This document shows, piece by piece, positions 54,601-63,212 of a stretch of 64,000 bases of DNA. The first letter of the stretch is position 1. Every line of letters starts with the position of its first letter. A model generated the notes under the pieces. The model did no database searches and had not been told where the DNA came from. It saw only the letters and a list, made by a program, of their open reading frames with translations. The translations under genes were made by a program, and so were the position numbers. The DNA comes from Nostoc sp. C052 (lineage in GTDB: Bacteria > Cyanobacteriota > Cyanobacteriia > Cyanobacteriales > Nostocaceae), in NCBI RefSeq assembly GCF_013393905.1, contig NZ_CP040274.1, forward strand, positions 1-64,000, given 5' to 3'.

Positions 54601-55257
54601 CAGACAGGGCTGTTGTTGCAAATATTCAATTAATTGTGATATTCTACTATCTACACTTTTTGGTAAGTCAATTTCTAAAACCTGCTCATTAGAGAAAAAT
54701 TGAATTAAGTTAGCCAGCAGGTCAAAAAGTGGGGGAGCATTGTAGAGTGATCGCCAAATAACATACTCAAACCATCCTTGAACTTTTTGTGCTAACTTGG
54801 CAGCTAGAGAGGTTTTACCGATTCCTCCCATTCCCAACAGCGCCACTACTCGACAGCGTTCCTGGATCAGCCATTGCTCCAAGAGAGCAAGTTCATCTGT
54901 GCGTCCATAAAAAACAGATACATCCACCATCTCTCCCCAATCAAGGCGCTTGGGGTTATTCAAGCCTTCCTGCCCTTTTAAATCAAAGTCTGGGCTTGTA
55001 TAATCGCTTTTATCCAGTTCTAAATTAAACATCATAAACAAACGAACAAGCGTCCGTTTGTCAACCCCGGTTTCGCGAGTTAGTATCTTCCTAAAGGTGA
55101 CAGGAGTGATCCCAGCCTGTTCGCTTAATTCTTCTAAGGTAAACTTGGAGCCATTGTTGTTCCTAAATTCCCACTCAAGTTTGGCATTCTGAAGTTTTTG
55201 CCAGCCTTCACGGGTCAGTATAAGCCCACGATTGCGTTTGGGTTTCTCCTGTTTCAT
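51676..55257 (-). CDS. HTH / NB-ARC NTPase / 14-WD40 repeat protein, copy 2
   Basis: 1193-aa STAND ATPase with the same plan as copy 1: HTH at ~10-80 (FTLEELSEQAGITPVTFRKI), NB-ARC with P-loop GMGGIGKTS and CLIVLDNVE, helical arm, short pentapeptide-like part (LSGYDFSFLSVWQADLRNVK), then 14 WD40 repeats. Roughly residues 102-287 differ from copy 1 at only a handful of positions and the DNA is nearly as alike, while the HTH, arm and WD40 parts differ far more. Blades around 52280-52560 (TGQALQTFLGHRAAV, TGQALQTFLGHHAAV) are near copies of each other. Probable role: ATP-dependent sensor whose propellers recognise a ligand. It is convergent with the enzyme/peptide pair. Confidence 0.9.
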   Translation of the reverse strand: MKQEKPKRNRGLILTREGWQKLQNAKLEWEFRNNNGSKFTLEELSEQAGITPVTFRKILTRETGVDKRTLVRLFMMFNLELDKSDYTSPDFDLKGQEGLNNPKRLDWGEMVDVSVFYGRTDELALLEQWLIQERCRVVALLGMGGIGKTSLAAKLAQKVQGWFEYVIWRSLYNAPPLFDLLANLIQFFSNEQVLEIDLPKSVDSRISQLIEYLQQQPCLIVLDNVETILQTGAYAGCYREGYEDYGLLVKRLGQVMHQSTLLLTSREKPKDVASLGGETLAVRSLQLSGLEVVAGQKIFEAKGFSGSESELPAVVERYAGNALALKIVATTIQDVFDGNVAEFLQHYTAVFGSIRDLLDQQFSRLANLEKDIMYWLAINREPVSLSEIRDDVVSPIPPQNLLEALESLVRRSLVEKSTALFTLQPVVMEYVTQRLIEIVCQEIETQNLDLFRCHALIKATAKDYVRETQIRLILKPVIDGLLAVLRSKRNLENQLTKIIGKSRETSPLEHSYTTGNILNLLCYLGTDLSGYDFSFLSVWQADLRNVKLHYVNFQNANFDRSVFAETFGGVSSVAFSPDGKLLAMGDTGGEIHFYQVSDWKHLLTCKGHTNWIPSLAFSPDGSILASGSSDYTVRLWDISRGQCLKTFQKHSNEIWSVAFSPDGNTLVSASNDRTIRLWSISTGECLRTFSGHTNWVISVAFSPDGQTLASGSDDNTVRLWDIGTGECKRIFHGHDDGVRSITFSPDGQILVSSSDDHTVKLWDLNTGECIKSLHGHRAPVWSSAISPQGNFIASGSLDQTVRLWNISTGQCLRTLEGHSGWVLSVAFNLQGDLLASSSDDQTIKVWNVSTGQCLKTFIGYTSNSWSVAFSSDRRTLASGSQDRAVRLWDVNTGKALQTFLRHCGAVRSVAFSRDGQMLISGSDDQTMKLWNVNTGQALQTFLGHRAAVTSVAFSQGGQMLVSGSDDQTVKLWDVNTGQALQTFLGHHAAVSSVAFSPDGRTVASGGWDHTIKLWDVSTGECKETLKGHKNWVWSIAFSPDGELLASSGYDGTIRLWSVKNSTCFNIFQVGENNSIVKTVAFSEDGQTLASSSPDHTIKLWDVSTGECKKILRGHSAYVWSVAFSPDNQTLASSSIDDTIRLWNVSASECLKILKPKKLYEGTNIQEVTGITGATISMLKLLGAVTSENSLSNS

Positions 55258-55457
55258 AATTTCTTAGGAAGAATTGTATTTGGAGTAATGGCTTCTACAG
55301 TTTGCGTATATGAAAAGGGATTCTTAATAAATTAGAGTTGTTGCTAAATCAGCTAAAAAATCGGTAAAACCCAGTCACAGTTAAAATTTAACTCCACTTG
55401 ATTTAGAATAGTTAAAACGTAAAGATTACAAGATTTTGAGCTACTTTAGGCGTTATT
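55258..55457 (-). promoter_or_regulatory. Upstream region of NB-ARC/WD40 copy 2
   Basis: Read on the - strand it shares TAACGCCTAAAGTAGCTCAA and ATTTAGCAACAACTCTA with the region before 50135 and aligns with it over ~130 bp. The last ~90 bases before the ATG are not shared. Confidence 0.6.
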
Positions 55458-55460
55458 TAA

Positions 55461-55558
55461 GGAACGTGGATTTATTAACTTACAATTCTTGATCGTCGGC
55501 TAACCTGGTATTTAAAAGTCTTTAAACCAAGTTTTGCAGTTTATTTAATCCACATTTC
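55461..55558. mobile_element. 98-bp miniature element (MITE A), intact copy
   Basis: GGAACGTGGATT (55461-55472) to AATCCACATTTC (55547-55558), flanked by TAA at 55458-55460 and 55559-55561. Opposite orientation to the copy at 49217-49441. It sits just upstream of the conserved promoter-like region in both places. Confidence 0.85.
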
Positions 55559-55948
55559 TAAGGGACAATTCTACTATTGCCAAACTTAGAGTTTATTGAT
55601 AAAATACATCTTAAGTTTTAGACTACATTAATGCAGTATAAAGCAACATGAATAGCGGTGTGTTAAGGGGCAAATATTCGTGAATTAATCCAGTAATTAC
55701 ACCTCCCATTGCGCCTAAAGCACCCTACTTAAATTGAATGTTTGTTTTCTAAATTACCTCTAAAGAAGGAATAAATAGAGCAATCTGTTACCCAAAACCC
55801 CTAATTATATGGATAAATATCCACCGCATAGGTTAGCAGGTATTGACTCTAATGGGAGCAAATTTGAATGCACTATCCTAATTTTAGGATCATCTTTGCA
55901 TCCAGTAGGATTCGTATGTAATAGTAATTGAAAAGTAATTAAAAGTCA

Positions 55949-56107
55949 ATGACAATGGCCAGAAAAAATGCTGCTAATTTAACGATTCAGTTGTCGCTGG
56001 AGGAGAAAATCATTTTGGAGGAATATTGTGATAAAATGCAGCGAACAAAGAGCGATGTAATTCGAGAGATGGTACGCTCACTTAAAAAATATTTAGAAGG
56101 CAGCTAA
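55949..56107 (+). CDS. Small ribbon-helix-helix (CopG-like) protein
   Basis: 52 aa, MTMARKNAANLTIQLSLEEK to a C-terminus EMVRSLKKYLEGS. A short beta strand (NLTIQLS) is followed by two helices (EEKIILEEYCDKMQ and TKSDVIREMVRSLKKYL), the ribbon-helix-helix pattern of CopG/Arc DNA-binding proteins and of many antitoxins. The start may be ATG 55949 or ATG 55955. No toxin gene of matching size follows; the next frames are transposase remnants, so it may be an orphan regulator or belong to a lost element. The upstream spacer (55562-55948) shows no other gene. Confidence 0.7.
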   Translation: MTMARKNAANLTIQLSLEEKIILEEYCDKMQRTKSDVIREMVRSLKKYLEGS

Positions 56108-56422
56108 AATTGTCGATAAGTTTGGAAACTCATATTTAGAAAGTAAGCTTTCACATATTTAATTTTTCCGAGCGAAATTCGCCAGATAGGGAATTCAGCC
56201 TAGGGCGGCCGCATAATGTCAATAAGCAAAGCATACTCTCAACAGAGTTAAAGCTAATGTCATTAAATATTGCTTATTGCGAAAATTTTATGACTTGGCG
56301 TAGCCCGCCGCAGGCAGCACTTTGACCAAACTGGTGCGCGTGTTGGCAGAGTCAACCACACAAGAAATGTAATTTGTAACCCTTTATATACAATCTATCA
56401 AACGACACGAAAAAAAGACCGC
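56108..56422. other. Spacer with possible mobile-element end
   Basis: 315 bp without a gene. GGGCGGCCGCATAATGTCAA near 56211 partly resembles the IS21-type end at 18301. A GGCGTAGCCCGCCGCAGGC repeat is near 56296. Confidence 0.4.
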
Positions 56423-56866
56423 TTGAGCGGATTAAAAGTATTGCAGAATACTAAAGAGTTGAAGTTTATCCTTTCGGAGTTGACATACGAATTATTAGAG
56501 ACTTTCAATCTCCCAACTAAGTGGATTAATCAACTCAAATTATTACCGACTCTTACCGCCTTTACCGAAACTGAGTTTAATGAGTTAGTTGATCAGTATT
56601 TAATTAAATTAGGCTCGGTAAGTCGTAACCGGATATACGAAGCAGCAGCTATTACTTTTTACCATCAGCAATCGGCTATTCCTGTCATCCCAATTCTACT
56701 GTGTGACGATGCTCCACAGTTCAAGCTCATAACCGATAATTTAGCTCTTTGTTGGGTGCATGAAGGTAGACATTATAAAAAGTTAAGTCCATTTATTGCC
56801 TCTCACCAAAAGATTCTAGATGATTTTCTCTCACGATTCTGGAAATATTACCGAAAATTATATTGA
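56423..56866 (+). pseudogene. Truncated transposase (N-terminal part)
   Basis: 147-residue frame opening at TTG 56423 and lacking its C-terminal half. The stretch IPILLCDDAPQFKLITDNLA followed by LCWVHEGRHYKKLSPFIASH is, from memory, typical of a cyanobacterial transposase group, with the first catalytic Asp. The frame ends in a stop after FWKYYRKLY, well short of the rest of the catalytic domain. It is a remnant. Confidence 0.6.
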
Positions 56867-56878
56867 GGGGATACAAAT

Positions 56879-57052
56879 ATGGATTACCAAAAAGAAGAGT
56901 TTGAGAGTAAAAAATTAGATCACTTAGGAATAGTAACAGGAATAATTGATGATATAGTAATTGTCGAAAAAATCAAGAATATATTCTTAATTGATAGTAG
57001 AGAAAACATCAATACAGGAGAAGTAGTCAAAGCAATTATTAGCTATATGTAG
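56879..57052 (+). pseudogene. Truncated DUF4277 (IS1634-type) transposase N-terminus
   Basis: 57 codons: MDYQKEEFESKKLDHLGIVT then IIDDIVIVEKIKNIFLID and INTGEVVKAII. This is the DUF4277 start of IS1634-type transposases (LDHLGLVAGIIDEIGIVEKI). The frame is broken by the left end of the next element at 57048. Confidence 0.7.
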
Positions 57053-58515
57053 CGACCTGCAATTATAAATCACCCAACCTGCAATCATCGTTGTTCTCAG
57101 CCAGGATTATTTGCAACTATAATTGCGCTTCAGCCAGGATTAAGGTTCTTGGCAACTTTTGGTGATCTTGGTTGGGGTAAGGCAGACGGCAGACGGCAGT
57201 CCCAATGAAAAAATTTCATCACCATGAATGAAAATGTGGTAACTTCCAAGATAAGGCTGATACAAGCGAGGTTGTTTCCTTATTAGAGCACCAGAGCCTG
57301 AAGGGCAGTCTAACCTGGATATCGAGAGGAATTACCAATTGTCGCCACTGAGTAATTTTTTGGTTTTAATGAGCTTCGTCCGGATGGCACAAGGAAATAC
57401 GTACATTCACTACAATGACTCAGGACTTGTTAAAACTTTCTGACTGGTTAACAAGTCACGATTGCACTCATGTAGCAATGGAGAGTACTGGCGAGTACTG
57501 GCGACCTGTATTTAATATCCTAGAGGGAAACTTTGAAGTTATGTTAGTTAATGCCCGTCATATAAAAGCGGTGCCAGGACGTAAAACAGATATCAAAGAC
57601 TCGCAGTGGATTGCCGAACTACTACAACATGGGTTGTTACGTGCGAGTTTTATTCCCCCTGTGGAGCAAAGAGATTTGCGGGATTTAACTCGTCATCGTA
57701 GCAATTTTATTCGAGAACGAGTCAATTTGGTCAATCGAGTCCAAAAAGTGCTTGAAGCTGCCAACATTAAACTTGCTTCAGTTGCCAGTGATGTAATGGG
57801 TGTATCAGGACGGGCAATGCTAGCTGCGATTGTTGAAGGTAGCGCTAGTCCTGAACTAATGGCGGACTTGGCAAAAGGAACTATGCGAAAAAAGCATGAT
57901 TTACTGATTCAAGCACTCGAAGGTAGAGTTCGTCCTCATCAACGATTTATTCTCGCACACCTACTGTGTCAAATTGATAGCATAGACGAAACAATTAAAT
58001 GTTTTGATCAACAAATTGAGGAATACTGCTGTCCTTTTGAGCAAGCGGTAGAGTTAATTGATACTATACCAGGTATCGCACGTCGAACTGCGGAGATTAT
58101 TGTCTCCGAAATCGGCATCGATATGAGCCGTTTCCCAAGTGCCCAGCATTTTGCTGCTTGGGCTGGGGTTGCTCCTGGTAACTACGAAAGTGCTGGGAAA
58201 AAGCTTTCAACTAGTACCCGTAAAGGCAATCGCTCCTTACGAACAATTCTGGTTCAAGCCGCTCACGCTCTAGCTCATACTAAAACTTACCTTGCTGACT
58301 TGAAAATACTCCTTCGATGAGTATCTATATAGATCCGTCTCACATCACATTTTCATTCATGGTGATGAAATTTTTTCATTGGGACTGCCCTCTGCCTCCT
58401 GCCTTCTGCCTTAAAGCGCGTAACCTTTCATCACCAAAATCTGACAAGAACCTTAATCCCGGTTTGTAAATGTCTTGATTGCAGGTTTGAGCGATTAGTA
58501 TTGCAGGTCGCTACA
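57048..58515 (+). mobile_element. Element with long inverted repeats carrying an IS110-type gene
   Basis: 16-bp perfect terminal repeats TGTAGCGACCTGCAAT (57048-57063 and 58500-58515) and a 6-bp flanking duplication GCTATA (57042-57047, 58516-58521). Inside, 57195-57238 and 58346-58389 form a perfect 44-bp inverted repeat, and the sequence between the outer and inner repeats is also partly inverted. IS110 elements normally lack such long repeats and duplications, so the carrier may be a separate element type. Confidence 0.75.
57415..58320 (+). pseudogene. IS110/IS1111-type transposase lacking its N-terminus
   Basis: 301-residue frame. Visible: THVAMESTGEYWRPVFNILE (catalytic Glu), PGRKTDIKDSQWIAELLQHG (two Asp), and the transposase_20 region AVELIDTIPGIARRTAEIIV plus FAAWAGVAPGNYESAGKKLS with the catalytic Ser region. 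The N-terminal ~35 residues that carry the first Asp of the DEDD set (GIDVSK-like) are missing in this frame. Just upstream ELRPDG is read in another frame, so a frameshift or truncation has removed the start. Probably inactive in cis. Confidence 0.78.
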
Positions 58516-58549
58516 GCTATAGTAAAGAAAAATTAAGTCCTGTTTGGTA

Positions 58550-59266
58550 TTACACTGGTTCAGCAGCGGGAACTACTAAAAGTCTTGGTATGAGGACGTT
58601 TCCTGGCTGCTCTAAAATGAAACGAACACAACGAGCGATGTCCGCAGATTGTAGTGCACCTCCCGAATAGACGAAATTTTTTTGCTCCTCACCCCATTTG
58701 TCGTATAAGCCAGTGTCCACAGTACCTGGGGCAATGCTTGATACACGAATATCGGTTCCTGCGAGTTCCACGCGCAGCGAATCCGTAAAGGCTTCAATGG
58801 CAAATTTAGTACCGCAATAAGCAGCTAGTTGAGGAACTGTTTTTAGTCCAGCAATACTTGAAGTATTAAGTAAAAATCCACTACCGGATTCCTTGAAGTG
58901 CCGTAACGCTGTGTAGCCTATCCTATAAGCAGCTTCTACATTGACTCGAACCATCTGACAGATTGCTTCGATATCAACACCTTCAATTGGTCCCACAGTC
59001 ATCACGCCTGCATTATTGAAAACTACGTCAAGCTGACCAAAGGTTTGGATGGCAAAGTCTACTAATTTTTGCGGCAATTCAGGGTTTGTGATCTCACCAG
59101 GAATGACTTTGGCATGTTGTAGATTTGACGCAAGGCGTTCAAGTTTCTCTTGCGATCGCGCTGTGAGTACTAAATTCATGCCTGCTGCGTCTAGCTCTTT
59201 GGCAACTGCTTCGCCAATACCACCACTAGCCCCAGTGATAATAGCAACTTTATTTTGTAAATTCAT
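58550..59266 (-). CDS. Short-chain dehydrogenase/reductase
   Basis: 238-aa classical SDR from ATG 59266, set by AAAGGAGAAATGC just upstream; a longer frame upstream lacks a signal. Cofactor motif TGASGGIG at residues 11-18, NNAG at 84-87, Ser136/137, Tyr150, Lys154 (YCGTK). Arg37 in TARSQEK suggests NADP(H). The C-terminus (VLIPRLLVVPAAEPV) fits the YdfG-like subgroup that reduces hydroxy acids or carbonyls. It is a separate unit from the GMC gene, which lies 680 bp upstream in the same direction across IS remnants. Confidence 0.87.
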   Translation of the reverse strand: MNLQNKVAIITGASGGIGEAVAKELDAAGMNLVLTARSQEKLERLASNLQHAKVIPGEITNPELPQKLVDFAIQTFGQLDVVFNNAGVMTVGPIEGVDIEAICQMVRVNVEAAYRIGYTALRHFKESGSGFLLNTSSIAGLKTVPQLAAYCGTKFAIEAFTDSLRVELAGTDIRVSSIAPGTVDTGLYDKWGEEQKNFVYSGGALQSADIARCVRFILEQPGNVLIPRLLVVPAAEPV

Positions 59267-59538
59267 GCATTTCTCCTTTAAGTCTGTCGATGGATATCTT
59301 ACTTTTGACTTCGGTGATTTTAATGTTTTCTCACTAATAACTGGAATTAATAGCAGAAAAACTGTAGTCACTTAAGCATGTATTTATCGTCTAAGGAAAA
59401 ATCAGGACAACCATAGTTATTTACCTATTTTTGTTGATTGCAAACCTGTATTTCCTTTAGTCTATAAATTACAAAACACAATTGCAATGGTTAAAGTTTT
59501 GAAGAAAGTTTGTATTCTTTCGGTTCTAGAGCGTGTTA

Positions 59539-59625
59539 TCAGTTGAGCCAAATCACAGTAGCAGCGAGGTAAATTGCACCGAGAAAGTTGAATTTGAGCT
59601 TGTCATAGCGGGTGGCGATCGCACG
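59539..59625 (-). pseudogene. IS5-family transposase C-terminal remnant
   Basis: On the - strand: RAIATRYDKLKFNFLGAIYL then AATVIWLN and stop. This is the characteristic C-terminus of IS5-type transposases. No upstream catalytic part remains in frame. The remaining 59267-59944 spacer has only this and the IS4 end below. Confidence 0.65.
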
Positions 59626-59802
59626 CAATCAGGTTGGCAGTTCACCGAGAGTAAAACGCACTCTCTCTCAACCTTAGCAGTGAGCGATGCCTACGGTGGC
59701 AAGCTACGCAGCATTGCATCAACGATAATCACCTGTTCCATACCAATACCTTCACTGTTCAATAGCTTTAAAATCTGTAGCGCTTATCCCGCATAGCTTA
59801 GA

Positions 59803-59821
59803 GCTTTTCTTAGTGCCATTC
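59803..59821. repeat. Solo copy of the IS4 element end
   Basis: GCTTTTCTTAGTGCCATTC is identical to the first 19 bp of the right inverted repeat of the IS4 element at 35453-37087 (from 37065). It marks a former insertion or a miniature relative. Confidence 0.7.
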
Positions 59822-59944
59822 GGCTATTAAGTAAGTTGGTACAATAAAACCAAACTATGCAAAGAAAGATAAATTAGGCTACAATCTTTTTGCCTGTTAC
59901 CTCTTGCGTTTTGATTTATTCCACCTAGAAATGTTGACACCAAC

Positions 59945-61546
59945 CTACTTAATATCTTGTGCAATGATTTTGTCTAAACAACGTTCTGCTAAAGCTGCAA
60001 TGGTAAAAGAAGGATTAGTACAAGCAGCAGAACCTGGAATAAGTGAGCCATCCACAACATAAAGTCTGTTGTATCCATATACTCGCCCAAATGGGTCGCA
60101 AGCTTTTCCTATGGGAACTCCTCCTAAAGGATGACCAGTAATAGCAGCATCATTATTTTGAGATGTTGCTATTGGAGATGTAGAGATCATACCTTCTTTA
60201 ATTTTATGCCGAGGTCGTCTACCAAAATTATTGATGCTATTGTCAAGGGTACTGAAAAGTTTCTCTGTCTTTTTGACGATGCGATCGTCTACAGATGTTG
60301 GCCAATTTAAGTTGACGGTATCTGTAGATGGATCGTAGTTAAACTTACCAGCTGGACGAGGAATACCCAGACCCAGACAAGATTGTATTCCGTCAGCATT
60401 GTTCCCCAGTTCCAAACTCTCTACAACTATCGGAGTCGGCCCGTCAAGCTGTTCAATAACAGCACCCGCAGTTCCTCCATTACCTGTGACAGCACCTAAG
60501 TCCGATCTAATGGTAATGTTGTCTCCATTAGTTCCCCAATCTTTCCCAACAGAGTTGTTTAAGTAAGGTAATGTCCCTTTTTCTCTGGCCTTCACTAAAA
60601 GTTTAGAAGTACCAACAGAGCCAGCTGCTACGAATAAATAACGGCAAGTAAAGGTTTTTTTCCGAATAATTTGCCCTGATTCATTGATTTCATTGCAGAA
60701 AACACGATATTTTTTCTCACCACGGATCTCGGCAATATCTGTAACTACGTGTAGAGGTAAAATATCTACGTGACCAGTATTTTCTGCCTGGGGAAGATAA
60801 TTTTGATCTAAACTATTTTTTGCTCCGCTATTAATTCCCCACCAACATTGACCATCTATAACAGAAGGTACTTTTGAGCCATTAATTTCTTGACGAACTG
60901 TATCCCAATTTACAGCTAGATTCAGGAGAAAACTTGGCAAGCCTGCCTTGTCTGCATTCTCTAGGAAAAATCGAGTTTTGCCATAGTAAGTAGTAGCTAA
61001 AACATCCTGTGGAATTGGTGATGATTTCAGCATTTGTTGAACTCGAGGATAATAAACCGAATCTAGTTCATCATAGTCAACAGTAGCACGGTCAAATACT
61101 TTGTAAAATATTTCGCGCTTAGGTTTATAAGTAATAGCGTTATAAACTAGTGAACCACCTCCAACACCAGCACCACTGACAACAATAATTCCTTTTTCTT
61201 GTAGTGTTTCAAAGACTCCTGTATATATATCTACAGTATCACCAAACACAGATGTTGAATTTAGCCAAGAGGCTCTACCATCAGGATTATTGAAAGTAGC
61301 AAAAGTATTTTGGCTAGCTGTAATAGGCCAACGCTTGCCTCGTTCTAAAATCAATGTGTTAACACCAGCTTGTCCCAAACGTAAAGCAGCAATAGCCCCA
61401 CCAAAACCGCTACCAATTACTAGTGCATCTATATAATCATCACTAGCACGAGTCCGAATGGGAGAGGCAACTGAGGCTGCTAAACTCGCAGAAAATAGGG
61501 CAGCACTCTGAATAAAGTGGCGACGATGAAATTTTTTATCAAACAT
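59945..61546 (-). CDS. Tat-exported GMC oxidoreductase (cholesterol-oxidase-like)
   Basis: 533-aa flavoenzyme. The N-terminus HRRHFIQSAALFSASLAA is a twin-arginine signal, so the enzyme is folded with FAD before export. FAD motif VIGSGFGGAIAALRLGQAG near residues 43-61 with LILERG, then the GMC-type GAGVGGGSLVYNAITYKP and a C-terminal CTNPSFTIAALAERC with PLGGVP before it. It resembles the cholesterol-oxidase/GMC branch, which oxidises alcohols. There is no ribosome-binding site of note. Downstream of the double-NHLP gene in the same direction, but 337 bp and a hairpin lie between. An exported oxidase beside a leader-peptide-type protein could modify it or act with it; this is inference. Confidence 0.88.
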   Translation of the reverse strand: MFDKKFHRRHFIQSAALFSASLAASVASPIRTRASDDYIDALVIGSGFGGAIAALRLGQAGVNTLILERGKRWPITASQNTFATFNNPDGRASWLNSTSVFGDTVDIYTGVFETLQEKGIIVVSGAGVGGGSLVYNAITYKPKREIFYKVFDRATVDYDELDSVYYPRVQQMLKSSPIPQDVLATTYYGKTRFFLENADKAGLPSFLLNLAVNWDTVRQEINGSKVPSVIDGQCWWGINSGAKNSLDQNYLPQAENTGHVDILPLHVVTDIAEIRGEKKYRVFCNEINESGQIIRKKTFTCRYLFVAAGSVGTSKLLVKAREKGTLPYLNNSVGKDWGTNGDNITIRSDLGAVTGNGGTAGAVIEQLDGPTPIVVESLELGNNADGIQSCLGLGIPRPAGKFNYDPSTDTVNLNWPTSVDDRIVKKTEKLFSTLDNSINNFGRRPRHKIKEGMISTSPIATSQNNDAAITGHPLGGVPIGKACDPFGRVYGYNRLYVVDGSLIPGSAACTNPSFTIAALAERCLDKIIAQDIK

Positions 61547-61848
61547 ACAAGTTATTCAAATGTTGATGATAGATTCTTACTAGAAATAGCTGAAGCAATT
61601 CAAAACAGTTTAGGAGTTTATTCTCTTCTTAAAACTGCTAGATGATAGACACTAATATAGAGGAGATTACAGTTATCTTTTCTCAGTAAACAAACAAATT
61701 AGATTACTCAAAAAGTATCGCCTAAATATTTTTTAAGAGCAGTACTAGTGTAATTAATTCTATTTTTACTCAGATTTATCATTAATAACAATCGCCTTAA
61801 TATCAGTGAATTATTGTAGTTTTTAGACTTAGATAAAGAGTAATTTCG

Positions 61849-61868
61849 GGCGTGTTTGCTAACACGCC
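61849..61868 (-). terminator. Hairpin downstream of the NHLP gene
   Basis: GGCGTGTT TGCT AACACGCC: a perfect 8-bp GC-rich stem with a 4-nt loop, 15 bases after the stop codon of the gene on the - strand. No T-run follows, so it is a weak terminator candidate. Confidence 0.45.
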
Positions 61869-61883
61869 GTATTTATTCTCTAG

Positions 61884-62600
61884 TTACCCAACTACTCCTG
61901 TTACTGTATTCATCGCAGGTTGACGGAAGCGCAAGGAAGTACACCACCACCACCAACCATGTGATGCTTTCCACCACTCACCAACAGTCGCACTGCTATC
62001 AAATTTCTCAAATTGGGGATTCTTAGGAAGAATAAAGTAGATAAGATTTGAGGTTTCTTCTAATGACTGAATCTTCAGTTCAGCAGGGAAGGGTATTCCG
62101 ATTTCTCCTTCAAATATTGATCTGGGATCGCTCAGGAGTTGCTGACGGAAAGTTTCATTAGTCCAAGAACGAACTATCCATAACGCTTGTAAACACTCTC
62201 TGTAAGCTCTAGCTTTGGTAGTACCACCAAGTCGGTTATAAAAATAGTAGAAAGTATCGATAATTGGCCACCAGCTAGAAAACTGTTCATATCGATACCA
62301 ATGTTCTTCCACTGGTGGAGTCGCAGGAAGTACAAAGTAGAAAGTGTTTTCTGGTTCTTCTAATACTTTGACTTCTGTATCCGCAGGAAATGTAATTCCG
62401 GTTTCTCTTTCAAAAACAGTTCTTGGGTTAGTTAATATCTCTTGCTTGAGTGCTTCATCACTCCAAATACGATCAATCAGTCGTGTTTGTAAAGCTTCAT
62501 AATAAGGGCCAAAATTGGTAATATCTACACCTGACCAAAGCTTTCTAACTTCAGGGAAGTTAGTAGAAGTATCTGAAATAGGAGCGTTTGTTGTAACCAT
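61884..62600 (-). CDS. Protein with two tandem NHLP (nitrile-hydratase-leader-like) domains and Trp-rich tail
   Basis: 238 aa; AAGGA lies nine bases before ATG 62600. Two homologous NHLP domains: residues 39-92 (TRLIDRIWSDEALKQEILTN, PRTVFERETGITFPADTEVK, YFVLP) and 138-192 (QALWIVRSWTNETFRQQLLS, DPRSIFEGEIGIPFPAELKI, YFILP). This is the leader type of proteusin-like ribosomal peptides (family knowledge). Between them is an aromatic stretch with YNRLGG at 121-126. The last 45 residues are unusual: EWWKASHGWWWWCTSLRFRQ at 208-227, then a Gly/Val end. Leaders usually occur once, followed by a core after a GG-type site, so this could be a precursor with a Trp-rich core, or a scaffold. No maturase of known type is next to it; the nearest gene is the Tat GMC oxidase. 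Confidence 0.78.
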   Translation of the reverse strand: MVTTNAPISDTSTNFPEVRKLWSGVDITNFGPYYEALQTRLIDRIWSDEALKQEILTNPRTVFERETGITFPADTEVKVLEEPENTFYFVLPATPPVEEHWYRYEQFSSWWPIIDTFYYFYNRLGGTTKARAYRECLQALWIVRSWTNETFRQQLLSDPRSIFEGEIGIPFPAELKIQSLEETSNLIYFILPKNPQFEKFDSSATVGEWWKASHGWWWWCTSLRFRQPAMNTVTGVVG

Positions 62601-63212
62601 GATTAGCTATCCTTGAAATTAATGGTATGGGAAAGATCAAACTTGTTTGGTATTACACGGTTTAACTGACCGCAACTACCAATTTTCTGGATTTAGGGTG
62701 CTGTAAATTTGACGCTAAATCTTCTGAATTTGTCTTATTTCGCCGTCGTTAGATGAGCTTCTATTAGTTTGACGATTATCATTATTTTAAAACCTAAAAA
62801 AAATGACTACAAGGGTTAAAATTTCGTAGCTAGGTTACATTGTTTTGGTGCAGTGGTTTCAAGCGATTATTTACTCAGGAGTAATCAAAAAGGGTCAAGA
62901 AAGTCTATAAAACTTGCTCAACAGGCTTTGTCGCCCTTAAATATGGTTGATAATACTTTTGTCAATCTAACTAATTTAGTATTTAAATTGATGATTAAAT
63001 GAGATTTTACTGATTAACATAATTTCTAAAATTAGATCCAAAAAAATACAACCTTGCTACGAAAAATTGACCTTTGCATCTGTGTTGGATGCCTCATAAT
63101 CTTAGATTGTGACTCAGAAAGTATTCAGCTTCAACTTCTATGTGAAAGCTATACTAATAGCCTCTATGAAGCCATATTAGCTCGAATCTATCCTCTAAAA
63201 TAGAGGTTTATT
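62601..63212. promoter_or_regulatory. Divergent spacer, NHLP gene and malQ
   Basis: 610 bp, AT-rich. Two promoters should lie here. TAGAGG lies six bases before ATG 63213. No gene or strong repeat was seen. Confidence 0.45.

Noticed and set aside
56195..56300. Suspected end of a Tn7-like CRISPR-associated transposon (TGTCA-containing motifs)
   Set aside because: Only one or two weak TGTCAAT/TGTCATT motifs and no Tns or Cas genes nearby.
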